64,000 nt of DNA from Aristolochia californica (GCA_029961685.1 JARWKL010000004.1:36568986-36632985); one strand, 5' to 3'. Positions 29,119-40,887 are shown, numbered from the stretch's first letter. The notes: a model not told the origin generated them from the sequence alone. A program made the numbers and translations.

Positions 29119-30532
29119 AAGAGGTTTCTCAAGAGGGGGATGAATTGAGATTATAGTTAAAATTTTAACTAAGCTAAACGTTCATACAAGTTGTGTCAAA
29201 TAGAAATGCATAAATCTCAATGTGCATATAAAGGCGAAATAGATAAACGCATTCAACACACATGAACTCCAAAGACACAAGATTTTTTGTTATCTGATGT
29301 TCCCCTATTGGTAGTCACCGCCCAAGAACCCCTACTTGGGAAATTTCTACTATATGCTCTAATAGCTGGAAATTACAAAGAATTTTCGGCACTCTTAAAC
29401 CACAAGTAATCCCAATTACACAATTTTTAATTTCCCAAAAGGTTCTATACAAAGGACTAGATTCTAGTTCTTGCCAAGCACTCCCCTTTTAGATTCCTAG
29501 TTCTAGAAACCAATTCCCCTAGCTTTCTAGGCACTAGACAACCTATCAAAGAAGAAATGAAAATACAAAAGTAAAATAAAAACTTACAATTTCTTCTTAA
29601 TATGGGAGACAAACCTTCTCCAAATGAGAACCAAGATTCCAGATGTTTAAGCATGAATGATTGAAGTGAAGGAGCATGATAGAACTAAATATGCTTTGGA
29701 AATTTTGAGAGTAGTAGGAACATTTGAGAAAATGAAGGTAAAAATGGAACTTTGATGCTAAAATTAATTTTGCAGAATTTGGGTATGTAAGTAAAAGCGT
29801 AACTCACTTTCCTCAAGATGTTTGGAGGGGTATTTATAACTTCCCCAAGCCAAAATAGCCATTATTTTCCCGTTTGAAAAAATTAGACCACTGATTGATT
29901 GATCACTATAAAGTGATTGATCGATCAATCGATCATAACGACTACTTTTTATAAGACAGTGACTTATTGATCGATGAACTGATTGATTAATATGTTACCA
30001 TTGGTCTAAAAAATTTAAGTTGATAGATCAATTGAGATTCCCTTTAGCTGTGCAATAAATGTATGATCGATCAATCTATTTTCATTCTGGCAAGGTTCTA
30101 ATCGATCGATCAATCTGGAGGGATGATTGATCATTCCATGTTAATTTTTCTTACATGGACAACTACGATCGATCAATCTTTGTGGAATAATCGATCATGC
30201 AGTATAGTATGAAATTTTCGTGTCATGTATGATTGATCAATCGACTATGGTTGATCGATCATGCTTTATATTTTTGGAGGATGATCGATCACTATCAATA
30301 TCTGATTGATCATTCCAATACTAGATAAAAATGTATTTATTTATAAAGCATGGGAATTTCTCTCTAAGTAATTTATCATGTTTCTAAGTGATGTATATAA
30401 TGATTCTAAAGATGTCTATATCCAAATTATATCCTAAAGCTTTTTCATGAGTTCAAGTGATATTTGAGTCTTGGGAAAAAGCTAAAGCTTGTGTTATGAT
30501 TTCAAAATCTTTGTATGTGATGATTTTGAGCA
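29119..30532. other. Unidentified repeat-like sequence
   Basis: Begins with AGAGGGGGATGAATTGAG, a phrase I associate with the edge of a common plant repeat, and includes short AT-rich stretches and the GATCGATCA-rich section below. The longest open frame is 65 codons. No LTR pair, TIR or coding motif is recognisable. It separates the C1m fragment from the duplicated block. Confidence 0.45.
29885..30330. repeat. GATCGATCA-rich degenerate repeat
   Basis: About 20 or more occurrences of TGATCGATCA/ATTGATTGATC-type words in 450 bp, alternating with AT-rich spacers of 20-40 bp and without a strict period. The word is self-complementary, so the region could fold on either strand. Confidence 0.75.
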
Positions 30533-30691
30533 TGGTTTTGAATGCATGAAGTACCCTAAAGCTCCAATGTAGATATGTGTTTAAGTATAAGAATTTTGGA
30601 AGGTTATCTAATTAAATGACTAGAGTTCTTGAGATTTCTAATTTGGACTTTACTCTAAGTCTTCTAATCTTTACTCAATTTTTTTGGTAAG

Positions 30692-31142
30692 TGTTAGAAA
30701 GTGGGACCAACCACACCATGCCCTCACGAGTTGGCATGATGAATCACCACATGAGGTGGCATGTTGAGTCATCACACGAGGTGGAATCCTTATCACATGA
30801 GGTGGAAGATTTGGCAATCTTCCTTGATTATTGTAATTGATTGATCTTTCTTTGATTGATGTAATTTAGCTAATCATGATTGATGTAATTAGGGATCCTA
30901 ATTGATTGAAGAGTTTACCTAAATATGTAATGGAAATAGTATACATAGGGGTCTTGGTTGAAGCCTTCAATCAAGCTCTCCACTTCTCTAATTCATGGAA
31001 GAATCTCTCTCCTAGCCTAAAGTCTCTCTTTTCCCTTTTGTCTTCTCTCCTTTCTACCTGAGCTCTCTCTCTTTGCTCTTTTCTTCTCTTACCCCTTTCT
31101 CATCTTGCTCAAGGTTCCAAGTTTGGGATCCTAAATTCAACA
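30692..31142 (+). repeat. 5' LTR of LTR6, copy A
   Basis: TGTTAGAAAGTGGG to CTAAATTCAACA, 451 bp, followed by TGGTATCAGACC. Near the start it has three copies of a CACATGAGGTGG-like word; the end is pyrimidine-rich. Copy B is 48043-48493, also 451 bp. Confidence 0.88.
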
Positions 31143-32399
31143 TGGTATCAGACCAATAAATTTATGATTCCACGTCAAAAGGATGCTCTAAGAAGTTACG
31201 ATGAAAGCTACTCATAGAAGGCTCTTTGTGAAGTAAGATTGAAACTTTCTTGAGATAAGTTTAGTTTTTCATTCTTATTATTATGACTTAATGTCTTTGT
31301 TTTCCTACCTCTAGAAGATGGTTCAGAGATGATTTTCTTAATCTCTTCATTACATTAAAGTATTGAGATTTATGCATCTTGGATGGGAAGAAGTTTGGCT
31401 AAGGCTGTTTTTGTCGGGTTTCCAAGTTCTTGGATGAAAATAAGTTTATGTCGAGATTTTTTGCATGAAGAGTTATTATTTAGTGGGAACAATATTTTAT
31501 GATGAAGAACAATGTTCTTGAGCCTATTATGAGTGGTTTTTTATCCATTGGATTTCAAAAATCTTATTACTTCGCTTCTCCATTAACCTAGTTGTTTTAA
31601 GAGCTTCTCCATTAACCTAGTGGTTTAAAGAGTTGGAACTCTACTCGGTTTTGTAACCTTTTTTTTGGAGACTTTTTCTAAGGTCTCGGCCGTCATATGA
31701 GAATTAAATAGATATGCTCATCTCTCTTGCCAATATTCATCATTTTTGAATAAAAAAAGAAAGGGAAAGCTAAAAAAACAAGTTGTTTTATGTGCAAAGT
31801 TTTGTATAGAGTTTTATAAAAAACATGGAGGCCAGACCTTGTTTGATTAAAAGGCACAAGTTGGTTGCTTTTTCTTCCCTCAATCTTCACCAAAAATCAA
31901 TAATAAAATATTATTTTTACATAAAAGGAAGAAAACACAAAAGAATTAAGGAAGTGGTCCTTTGGAAAGCCAAGTTGGCGCCAATCTATTTGAAGAAAGA
32001 CTGCTGTTTATTGAGATCTCACATTCAATCAATATCTTCTTGATTAAGCATGATTTGTTTAATTTTAAATAAATCATATCTTGCCTAACCAATGAAGGAA
32101 AGAATCTAACTGGTTTATTCCAAGCTAGAGTCAAATATATTTTTGGAATGATCTTGAAAAGATCTTACTTGGAATGCCACTTTACCTTGATTTCATCCTT
32201 GTTAATTGATTTTTTGCTATTCCCCAAAAGAAAGACTAGAGAATTGATTATAGAAATTTTTGGCCAGCAATTTTACTTGCCTTAGAGGGTTATATCTTAG
32301 ACTAAAAGGATTGATAAGCTTAGGTTCTCCTCCCATATACCTGAAATAGTCTTGGCTTCACTTGATTCTACAAGCCCCTTAGGCTACTTCACATATGAG
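31143..32399 (+). other. Leader of LTR6, copy A
   Basis: PBS at 31143-31154, then about 1.25 kb without recognisable coding sequence. A 30-bp local repeat (GCTTCTCCATTAACCTAG) occurs at 31577 and 31604. Confidence 0.6.
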
Positions 32400-33318
32400 T
32401 ACACTATTACCCTTAAATTGCCTCTTATGGCTGATGAATATATGATTAGCAAATGATATTTTCAAGATTACTACGGCGAGGGATATCTAATTACTTGAAC
32501 TGGTCCAAAATGGTTCAACCATTTATTTTTACAAAGGACCAACTTTGGTCACCTAACCAAACTTGGGCCACCCATTGATGAAGAAGATGTTTGCTTATGC
32601 TAAGTGGTAAAAAAATGAACATTTGGTAATTACTTGGCTCATCAACAAGATGGAAGAACATGTCTCCAACAATATTGTTCATCTAGAAACCGCTAAGCAA
32701 ATTTGTGATACATGTGCTAAGTTAGCTTCGACAACTTGCAAAGGCCATATGATATTCTCCAAATTATCAAGGAGAAAATGTCCTTGAATATTTGGCTCGA
32801 TTCAAAAGTCTTCTTCAAGAATGTATGCAAGCTCAGCCTAACTCCACTAATGTCTCTATCCAAGACAAGAAAAAGGAAGCTTTAACCACTACCATCTGTC
32901 TAAAAATTATTAAGACATATCTCGAGGTTGCTAAACTCAACTCCTTAATACCTCTGCTATTTCCACCTTTGATGATGCCACACTACTCTGCATTCCAAAC
33001 TCCTCTTCCCCTTCTCTCACTGAAGTATCATCGCTATGTACTCCTGGAATACGGGACCTTGACAAAGTTTGTGAAAGAAATTATAGAGGAGGACAAGAAA
33101 GAGGTGGAAGGAGTGGATCCTCTAGAACAGAAGTCAAGGAATACTTCCATTGTGGGAAATATGGCCACACTATGGATCGGTGTTGGAAAATCCATGGCAC
33201 ACCTGAATGGGCCAAGGCTAATCAAGCCTCAATAAGAGGTACAAAGGAGGACAAGTCTACCCCACCAAAAGAAAAGAAGACCCTTACCGATGATGAGTAT
33301 GACTTATTCTTGAAAATG
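32400..33318 (+). pseudogene. LTR6 gag, copy A
   Basis: Frames give SNYLNWSKMVQPFIFTKDQL-type sequence, WLINKMEEHVSNNIVHLETAKQIC, LARFKSLLQECMQAQPN and the zinc-knuckle region YFHCGKYGHTMDRCWKIHG, in which the first Cys is replaced. It is related to gag of M2 (46412-46843). Several frameshifts are present. The end, with the protease start, is deleted where LTR7 begins; copy B keeps about 265 bp more here. Confidence 0.82.
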
Positions 33319-33340
33319 AACACCCTACGCTTAGTCGGTA

Positions 33341-33382
<42 letters not shown>

Positions 33383-33729
33383 CTGCTATTTCATTAAGGG
33401 TAGTTTTGGAATTTTACTCTTGTATAGTTGTTGCCCTAGTTTGGTCTTTATATTTGAGGTGCCACTATTAAGATTTTATCATCCGACGAACATTAGTTGC
33501 AGCTGAGAGAGGTTAGAGAAAAATAACACTTGTAAGTGTGTGATCTCTCTCTTGTAAAGTCTTTCATCTTCATAGTGGATTACTGCAGCGACGGAAGACA
33601 GGACATAGTCTCACCATGAGGTGAACCTATATGACTCTTGTTGTGCTTTCTGTGCTTGTTTTTTTCCTTCTTTTGAATTTATTATTATTGATCTCATTAA
33701 TTTAGAATTGAGACGTTTAATTCCTAACA
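33319..33729 (+). repeat. 5' LTR of LTR7, copy A, with (AT)n
   Basis: The first part is deleted; it joins gag of LTR6 at GAAAATGAA/CACCCTACGC. It contains an (AT)18-type microsatellite at about 33344-33379, which is only about 10 bp in copy B, and ends ATTCCTAACA. Confidence 0.85.
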
Positions 33730-33763
33730 AGTGGTATCAGAGCTTTGGTCTGTGTTTAAGAGC

Positions 33764-34367
33764 AATGGCTGGCGGAGATGGATCGACACTTGGAATCAAC
33801 AAGTTTGATGGTATGGATTTTGCGTTCTGGAGGATGCAGATCAAAGATTATCTGTACAGTAAAAACCTGCATGCATCACTTCTGGATATGAAACCAAAAG
33901 GTATGAAAGATGATGAGTGGAATCTCCTCGATAGACAGGTGTTGGGGGTAGTCCGGTTAACATTGTTGACGAACGTTGATCACAACGTGATGTCAGAGAA
34001 TACCACAATGGGGATGATGAAGATTCTGTCCGACATGTATGAGAAACTTTCAGCAAATAATAAGGTACATCTCATGAAAAAAACTCATCAATTTAAAGAT
34101 GACGTAAAATACATCAGTGACAACGCATTTGAATGAGTTGAGCACGATTTTCAATCAATTGACCTCCATTCAAATTAAATTTGAAGATGAGGTTCGTGCT
34201 TTAATTCTTTTGGCGTCTCTGCCAAATTGTTGGGAGCCTATGAGGGCTGCGGTCATCAATTTCTTAGGCAATGGTAGGTTGATTTTTAAAGATGTTTGGG
34301 ATACTATTCTTGCAAGGGAAGTTCATAGAAAGGACTCTGGAGAATCTTCGACATCTAATTTTTCCCT
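33764..34367 (+). pseudogene. LTR7 gag, N-terminal part, copy A
   Basis: ATG 33764 starts MAGGDGSTLGINKFDGMDF, with FAFWRMQIKDYLYSKNLH and EWNLLDRQVLGVVRLTL, typical of Tnt1-type gag. The frame stays open to TGA at 34134-34136 and then shifts by one; 34117-34367 continues with LNELSTIFNQLTSIQIKFED and LASLPNCWEPMRAAV. It ends at NFSL where the DNA element is inserted; it continues at 35862 with SVDTRGRNFER. Confidence 0.88.
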
Positions 34368-35824
34368 GGGGGGGGGGGGGGCGGGGGTTGGTCATCAAAA
34401 CGGAAATTTGAAGTTTATCTTCATCTCTTGATTCAAATTCATTTCATTCATCAACGAGAACTTCATCTTCGAACTTGGTGTTAGTGTGGATTACTTGATG
34501 TGCACTGGAAAATAGTTTCCTGTGTTAGTGCCCCAACATGAGAAAAATATAAAAAAAATTAAATCCCTGAACCCTAACAATAGACTTAATTAAAACATAA
34601 TCCTTAACTATACCTCGTCAGTGATGGGGGCCGGGTTTTGTTGGCTAATGGATGCCAGTGTAGGTGACTCAGCCTTGTTTGAATTGAACTAAACACCACA
34701 AACCTTAAACTCTAAACCCTAAACAAATCACCCTAAACCCTTAATGCAAAAAGCCCTAAACCCTAAACCCTATCACCCCTTAACCGAGAACCCTATTTTT
34801 TTGAACCCTAAACCCTAAAAGTACCCTAAACCCAAAACCTAAACCCTAAAAACCCTAAACCTTAAACCCTAAAACCGAGAACCCTAAACCCTTAAATACC
34901 AAGCATTAAACCCTAAATTTACTAAACCCTAAACCCTTAAATACCAAGCATTAAACCCTAAATTCACTAAACCCTAACACTAATCCCAAAATTAAACCCT
35001 ATAAAGACGAAATTGAACCATAAATACCATAAACCCTAACCCTAAATCCCCAAATTACCCACATAAATTAAAATTAAATCAAATACATCTCTAAATTAAT
35101 CGAGAAAAATTACGGTTTAGGCTTACCTTATGAAATATGGGAAAAACTGAAGCCGAATGGGGAATCGACACTGAATCAAAGAAGAATAGAAGAAATCGAC
35201 GCCGAAATGTCAAAAATCGAAGAAAATCGAAATCGAAATGGGGAAAATTGAACAAAATCGGGAGGTATTTTGGGGGAAAAGAGAGTAGCGACAGGGAGAA
35301 GGGAGTGGGTGGCCGAGTGGGAGAAGAGAGGGAGGCAGAGAGGGACAGGAGTGTGGGAGAAGCGAGTGGAAGGAGGAAATGGAGAGCGAGTGCGAGGGAG
35401 AGAGAGGGAGGGCGAGAGGGCATTCACAACGAGAGGGAGAAGGGAAAGGGAGGGCGATAGAGAAAAGGGAGAAGTGAGAGGGAGAAGGGAGAAGAGAGAG
35501 GGAGCAGGGACACCGGAGATGGCTGCAGAGAGAGTGATGAAAAATTTTGAGGAAGAAGAAATTACGAGCAAAGGAGGTGTCCAAGAAAGTGAGAGAGACC
35601 AAAAAAATAAATAAAGACACGACAAGGGTTCGAATTGCAGCACCAGAGTTATCTGGATAATTCACAATATGCTATGGAAACCAGATTCCAAAAATTAAAC
35701 CGGGGAGATGATTTTTGGATTCATCTTGGTCATCTACATGACTTGCACTTTGGTGCTCCACTAACGATATCCAGAGATGAACTGAGTAATGCGGCTAAAG
35801 TTCATCTCTTGCGTGAAGTTGACT

Positions 35825-35861
<37 letters not shown>
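34368..35861. mobile_element. PIF/Harbinger-like element with poly-G/poly-C ends, copy A
   Basis: It interrupts the gag frame between NFSL and SVDTRG. Copy B shows the original ends best (GGGGGGGTTAGT inverted at both ends, TAA target duplication). In copy A the left end has grown to about 14 G and the right end to 36 C. Inside are a degenerate CCCTAAA array (about 34690-35050) and a GA-rich block (35270-35590). No transposase is recognisable. Confidence 0.7.
34690..35050 (+). repeat. Interstitial CCCTAAA telomere-like repeats, copy A
   Basis: More than 20 CCCTAAA or near-CCCTAAA units, many separated by 3-15 bp of other sequence, over about 360 bp. Copy B has the equivalent at 52250-52625. 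It lies inside the DNA element, so it is not a chromosome end. Confidence 0.85.
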
Positions 35862-35864
<3 letters not shown>

Positions 35865-36290
35865 GTGTCGATACTAGGGGCAGGAACTTTGAGAGGAATT
35901 CCAACAAGGGCACTGGTAGAGGGAAGTCAAGGAATGGTAGAAGCAAGTCCAAATTCAGAAGGAATGTTGAGTGCTGGAATTGTGGCAAGTTTGGTCACAA
36001 AAAGAAGAATTGCAGAGCATCGAAGAAGGATGAATAGAAAAATGATGCTACAAATGCAGTGACTAAAGAAGTACAAGATGCTTTACTCTCGTCAGTAGAT
36101 AGGCCTATCGACTCTTGGGTGTTATATTCAGGAGCTTCTTTTCATACCAATGCGCATCGTGAGACCATGGAGAATTATGTTGTTGAAGATCACGTGAAGG
36201 TGTATCTTGTTGTTGTAGAACCTTTGGATATTGTTGGTAGTGGTAATGTCAGTTTGAGGATGTCAAGCGGGTCAATGTGGTAAATTCACA
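35862..36290 (+). pseudogene. LTR7 gag C-terminus and protease, copy A
   Basis: SVDTRGRNFERNSNKGTGRG leads to the zinc knuckle CWNCGKFGHKKKNC (CX2CX4HX4C intact). After one stop, the protease region reads DSWVLYSGASFHTNAHRE, so the catalytic Asp of DSGAS is now Tyr. Copy B has YSGISFHT with the same Tyr. Confidence 0.85.
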
Positions 36291-37560
36291 AGGTAAGACA
36301 TGTACCAAAATTGATGCGTAATATGATCTCAGTAGGGCATAATGTGACTTTTAATGGTGCTGCCTGGAATGTCACAAAGGGAGTCATGGTTGTTGCACAA
36401 GGAGTTAAAATTGGAATTTTGTACATCACTTCTAGTTGCTGAGATACGGTTGCAATTGCTGATGCTGCTATTGATTCTGATTTGTGGCTTATAGGCTCGA
36501 TCACATGAGTGAGAATGGAATGAAAGTGCTTTAGTCCAAAGGGAAGCTACTGGGGTGTAAAACTGTAAACAATAGTTTGAGTGAATGAAGTATTTTTGGC
36601 AAGCAGAAAAGGGTTAGATTTTCTAAGGCTGGAAAGGAGCAAAAGTAAAAAAAATTGGAGTTGGTTCACCTTGATGTGTGCCTTCAAGTGTTAGCTCCCT
36701 TGGTGGTTCAAATTACTATATGACATTCATTGATTATGTAAACAGAAAGGTATGGGTTTATTTCCAGAAAAAAAAAGTTGATGTCTTTGATACCTTCAAG
36801 AGATGGAGAGCAATGGTTGAGAATGAGACAAATTTGAAGGTGAAGTGCTTGCAGTTAGATAATGGGGGAGAATTCATAGATGATGATTTCAAGCGGTAGT
36901 GTGCTGATAATGGAATTAAGATAAAGAAGACCATTCTTGGAAAATCTCAACAGCATGGTGTGGCAGAGAGGATGAGTATGAATTTGAACGAGCGTGCTAG
37001 TAGCATGAGATTGCATGTGGGATTCCCAAAGATGTTATGGTCTGAGGCTATTAGCACCGCTGCCTATTTGATCAACTAAGGTCCTTAAACACCATATGAT
37101 TGCAAAATACTAGAAGAAGTTTTGAGAGGCAAAGCAGTAAACCTTTCTTTATTGAAAGTTTTTAGTTGCGTTTCTTCCATTCATATTGATTCTACTGTTG
37201 GAAGTAAACTTGATGCTAAATCTAAGATATATTTCTGTATTGGCTACGGTGGTACCGAGTTTGGTTATCGCTTTTGGGATGACCGAAGTCGTTAGGTTAT
37301 CAAGAGCAAGGACGTGATCTTCAATGAAGGTGCCATGTATAAACACAAGTGTAGAATAAATTTTGAGAGCACTAGTGATGAAGCCAAAAAGTGTGGACTG
37401 ATTTAGTTGAGAGATTTTCCAGTTATTGAGATGGAGAATATTTCTCAGGAAGACCAGGAAAACATACCCCCAAAAGTTAATTGAGACATTCCTGTGACTA
37501 AACTCAGGAGATCTACTAGAACTAACAGACCACCATAAGGGTACTCCCCTGAACTGAATT
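36291..37560 (+). pseudogene. LTR7 pre-integrase and integrase, copy A
   Basis: HKVRHVPKLMRNMISVGHNV, then a decayed H-C zinc region, YYMTFIDYVNRKVWVYFQKK (first catalytic D shifted to a D/Y context), LQLDNGGEF, and KSQQHGVAER in place of QQNGVAER. Multiple stops (for example at about 36278, 36440, 36898 and 37077). Confidence 0.85.
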
Positions 37561-38103
37561 ATATTATGTTGACTGAAAAAGGTGTACCAGAGAGTTATGA
37601 GGAACTCATGTAAGCTGATGAATCAACCAAGTGGGAGTTGGCTATGCGGGATGAGATGGACTCACTTTTATCCAATCAAATAAGGCAGTTGATCGAGTTA
37701 CCAAGTAGGAAGAAGGCCTGATGGAATAAATGGGTGTACCGAATAAAAGACGAACATGATGGCAGCAAACGGTACAAGGCAAGACTGGTGGTTAAGGGCT
37801 TTCAACAAAAAGAAGGCATTGACTACACTGAGCTTTTCTGTCCAATAGTGAAATTGACTACTATTAGAATAGTGCTTGGACTAGTGGCAAATGAAGACTT
37901 GCACTTAGAGTAGTTGGATGTAAAGACAACCGTTCATCATGTTAATTTGGAGGAAGAAATTTACATGATGCAACCACAAGGTTTCAAACCACAAGGAAAG
38001 GAGAAATAGGGTGCAAACTTCAAAAGAACTTGTATGGTCTTAAACAGGCTCCAATACAATGGTATAAGAAGTTTGACACCTACTTGAGTAGTAAAGTTTT
38101 ATT
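37561..38103 (+). pseudogene. LTR7 reverse transcriptase, first part, copy A
   Basis: WELAMRDEMDSLLSNQ, NKWVYRIKDEHDG, LVVKGFQQKEGIDYTE and an EEIYMMQPQGF block with several stops. It ends at KFDTYLSSKVLF where the reversed solo LTR sits. Confidence 0.85.
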
Positions 38104-38430
38104 TGTTAGGAATTAAACGTCCTAATTCCAAACTAACGAGAGCAATAATAATAATTTGGAAGAAAGGTAAAACAAACATGAAAACAAACAACAAGATTTA
38201 TGCAAGTTCGCTTCAAGGTGAGATTACGTCCTATCTTTTGCAGCTGCAGTAATCCACTATGAAGATTCAAATAGTTTATAAGACAAATCGCACACTTACA
38301 GGTGTTTCTCTCTAACCTTTGAGGCTGCTGCTTGAGATGCTCCTCAGATTAAAATGACCAAACCCTAATTACAGTGCCTCTCAATTATAAAGATAAAATT
38401 AGGGCATTAATTATGCCCCGTAATTTAACA
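38104..38430 (-). mobile_element. Reversed solo LTR (LTR7 family) inside LTR7 RT, copy A
   Basis: On the minus strand it starts TGTTAAATTACGGGGC and ends AATTCCTAACA, matching LTR7 ends, but is only 327 bp. It interrupts RT between ...LF and SRCQTDYCYY. Flanks show only TT shared (TTATT / TTCTC), so no clear TSD. The same insertion is at 55681-56007. Confidence 0.75.
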
Positions 38431-39475
38431 TTCTCGAGGTGCCAGACGGATTATTGCTATTATGTGAAGAACTTTGATGATTCCTACATCATACTTCTAC
38501 TATATGTTGATGGCATGTTGATAGCAGGTGCTTGGAAAGTGGAAATAGGTAAGTTGAAAAACAAGTTGTCCAAGAAGTTTGCAATGAAGGATTTAGGTGC
38601 TACAAAACAAATCCTTTGGAATAGGATTATTAGAGATAATTATGTCTTTAAAATGTCACAAGAAGAATATGTGAAGAAGTAGCTGAGCAGGTTCAAGATG
38701 AAAGATGAAAATCTAGTGAGTGCTCCTTTTGCTAGTCACTTTAGGCTATCTAATGAGCAGTCACCTTCTATAGAGCAGGAGCGAGCCTACAAGGCCAATG
38801 TGCCTTATGCTTCTTCTATTGGCAGTCTCATGGATGCTATGGTATGCATTAGACCAGACAAAGCTCATGCAATGGGAGTTGTGAGCAATATATGCGAAAT
38901 CTAGGTAAACAACATTCGGAATTAGTGTAGTGGATTCTTAGGTATTTGAGAGGCACTACAGACTCAACCTTATATCTCAGAACATAAGACTTGGGATTAT
39001 AGGGTTATGTAGATGCTGAAATGGGTGGAGACATTGATGGGAGGAAGAGTACCACTGGATATTTATACACATTGGATGGTACAACATTTAGCTGGGTCTC
39101 TAAGTTGCAGAAGATAGTTGCTCTTTCCATTACTGAGGCAGAATATGTCACCGTGACTGAAGCCAGCAAAGAGATGGTGTGGCTATAGTCTTTTTGGGAA
39201 GAATTAGGTTTCAAGCATGTGAAGAATGTGTTATATTGTGACAGTCAGAGTGCTATTCATTTTTCAAAGAATCCTATTTATTATGCCAGATCAAAGCACA
39301 TACAGGTGCGTTATCACTTCATCAGATCGGCTCTGGAGGATGGAGTCTTAGCACTTGAGAAGATTAAAGAAAGTCAAAATGTGGCTAATATGTTGACAAA
39401 GACAGTGACGGTCGAGAAACTGAAGTTGTGTGCAGAGGAAATAATAACTTCAGTTAGACTTCTCTTTGAGAATTA
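38431..39475 (+). pseudogene. LTR7 RT second part and RNase H, copy A
   Basis: RT continues with SRCQTDYCYYVKN and LLLYVDGMLIAG, where catalytic YVDD has become YVDG. Then KFAMKDLGATKQIL, and RNase H with YVDAEMGGDIDGRKSTTGY, CDSQSAIHFSKNPIYYARSK and HFIRSALEDGV. Several stops (38681, 38903, 39188). Confidence 0.88.
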
Positions 39476-39534
39476 AGAAGTTTTTGCCACCACAGAGGAG
39501 ATATTGGTGATGGATTAGTCTCCAAGTGGGAGAT

Positions 39535-39940
39535 TATTAAGTTGTGGAGCCTAATCAACGCCCTACGCTGAGTTAGTAATTGGATATATTAACTGCTATT
39601 TTATTAAGGGCACTTTAGGAATTTTAATCTTGTATCATGGTTGCCTTAGTTTCCTCTTTATATTTGGGGTGCCACTATTAGGGTTTTATCATCTGAGGAG
39701 CATTAGTTGTGGCTGAGAGAGGTTAGAGAAAAACGACACCTATACGTGTGTGCAATCTCTCTTGTAAACTATTTCAATCTTCATAGTGGATTACTACAAC
39801 GGAGGAAGACAAGAACCAATCTCAACTTGAGGCGAAATCATATAAATCTTGTTGTGCTTTTTGTGCTTGTTTTTTTCCTTCTTTTGCATTTATTTTTATT
39901 GCTCTCGATAGTTTGGAATTAGAGCATTTAATTCCTAACA
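39535..39940 (+). repeat. 3' LTR of LTR7, copy A
   Basis: TATTAAGTTGTGGAGCC to ATTCCTAACA, 406 bp, followed by CTCTG and then resumed LTR6 sequence. Confidence 0.85.
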
Positions 39941-40540
39941 CTCTGTTACACCATCTCTTCCGTTCACAGATATTCTTTTTGTTCCTATATTTCCCTTGAA
40001 AATTTTATCTATTAGTCAACATACACAACATTTCAATCACTCCATCACCTACTCACCAACTTCTTGTATGTTTCAAGATCTCATAATGAAGCAAGTGATT
40101 GGTAGAGGCCATGAATAAGGGGAGCTCTACTACCTGGACTTGCCTCAAATAAATATTATCTCAACCAAGCACACTAAGACAAGTCTATGGCACAATTGAT
40201 TGGGACATCCATCCACACAATCTCTTCATCTCCCACCTTTAAGGATATGTCAAGTTTAAATTGTAAAGTGTGTCAACTAAGCAAGCACCAGAGGACCACA
40301 TACTCATCTCGTCCTAAACTTAAAAGTGTTGCTCCTTTTTTTGTTGATTCACACAAATGTATGAGGACCTTTGAACGTCTCAAACATTTCTTGAGTTAAG
40401 TACTTTATTACCTTTATTGATGATTTTACTTTTTAAAGAGCGATCTGAAATAGATATCCTTTCATGGTATGGTGGTCACTCAATTCGGTCGGATAATAGA
40501 ATTACTTAGGTCTGATAATGCCAAAGAATATATTTCTAGT

Positions 40541-40887
40541 TGTTAAAAGGATAGTCCCACATACATTAGTGAGTATAAAGATCTTTTATTTATTAGCTGG
40601 GAAAAAGGTTTCTTAAGTGGCTAGTCATTTTGGGATAAGGCCTTTGACCCAATTTAACATGGTATCAGAGCAAGGTTCTCATATGTGGGCATCCACCCAA
40701 AATTATCCATGTGCTAGCATGTGAGGGCGTCTACTCAAATTATCCACGTGCCTACACGTGAGGGGGAGTGTTAAAAGGATAGTCCCACATACATTAGTGA
40801 GTATAAAGATCTTGTATTTATTAGCTAGTAAAAATGTTTCCTAAGTGGCTAGTCATTTTGGGATAAGGCCTTTGACCCAATTTAACA
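40541..40887 (+). mobile_element. TRIM-2, copy A: complete 347-bp miniature LTR element
   Basis: Two 119-bp LTRs (40541-40659, 40769-40887), each TGTTAAAAGGATAG to CAATTTAACA. A perfect PBS TGGTATCAGAGC is at 40660-40671, the internal region is only 109 bp, and a polypurine tract GTGAGGGGGAG sits before the 3' LTR. The TSD is CTAGT on both sides (40536-40540, 40888-40892). It has no coding capacity. These are all the marks of a terminal-repeat retrotransposon in miniature, mobilised in trans. Confidence 0.95.

Larger units (their letters stand above)
33319..39940 (+). mobile_element. Copia element LTR7 (Tnt1/Tork-like), copy A
   Basis: 5' LTR 33319-33729 (start deleted), PBS 33732-33743, gag, integrase, RT, RNase H, polypurine AAGTGGGAGA, and 3' LTR 39535-39940. 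It carries a DNA element at 34368-35861 and a reversed solo LTR at 38104-38430. It lies inside the protease of LTR6. In copy B the TSD reads CTCTA/CTCTG. Confidence 0.88.

Noticed and set aside
34690..35050. Chromosome-end telomere
   Set aside because: Degenerate, short, internal to a DNA element with TIRs and TAA duplication, and present twice because of the segmental duplication.
35092..35665. Several 100-155 codon open frames on both strands
   Set aside because: All fall in a GA/CT-rich low-complexity tract inside the Harbinger-like element; Ser/Leu/Pro or Arg/Glu/Gly bias explains the lack of stops. The same holds for 52697-53251.
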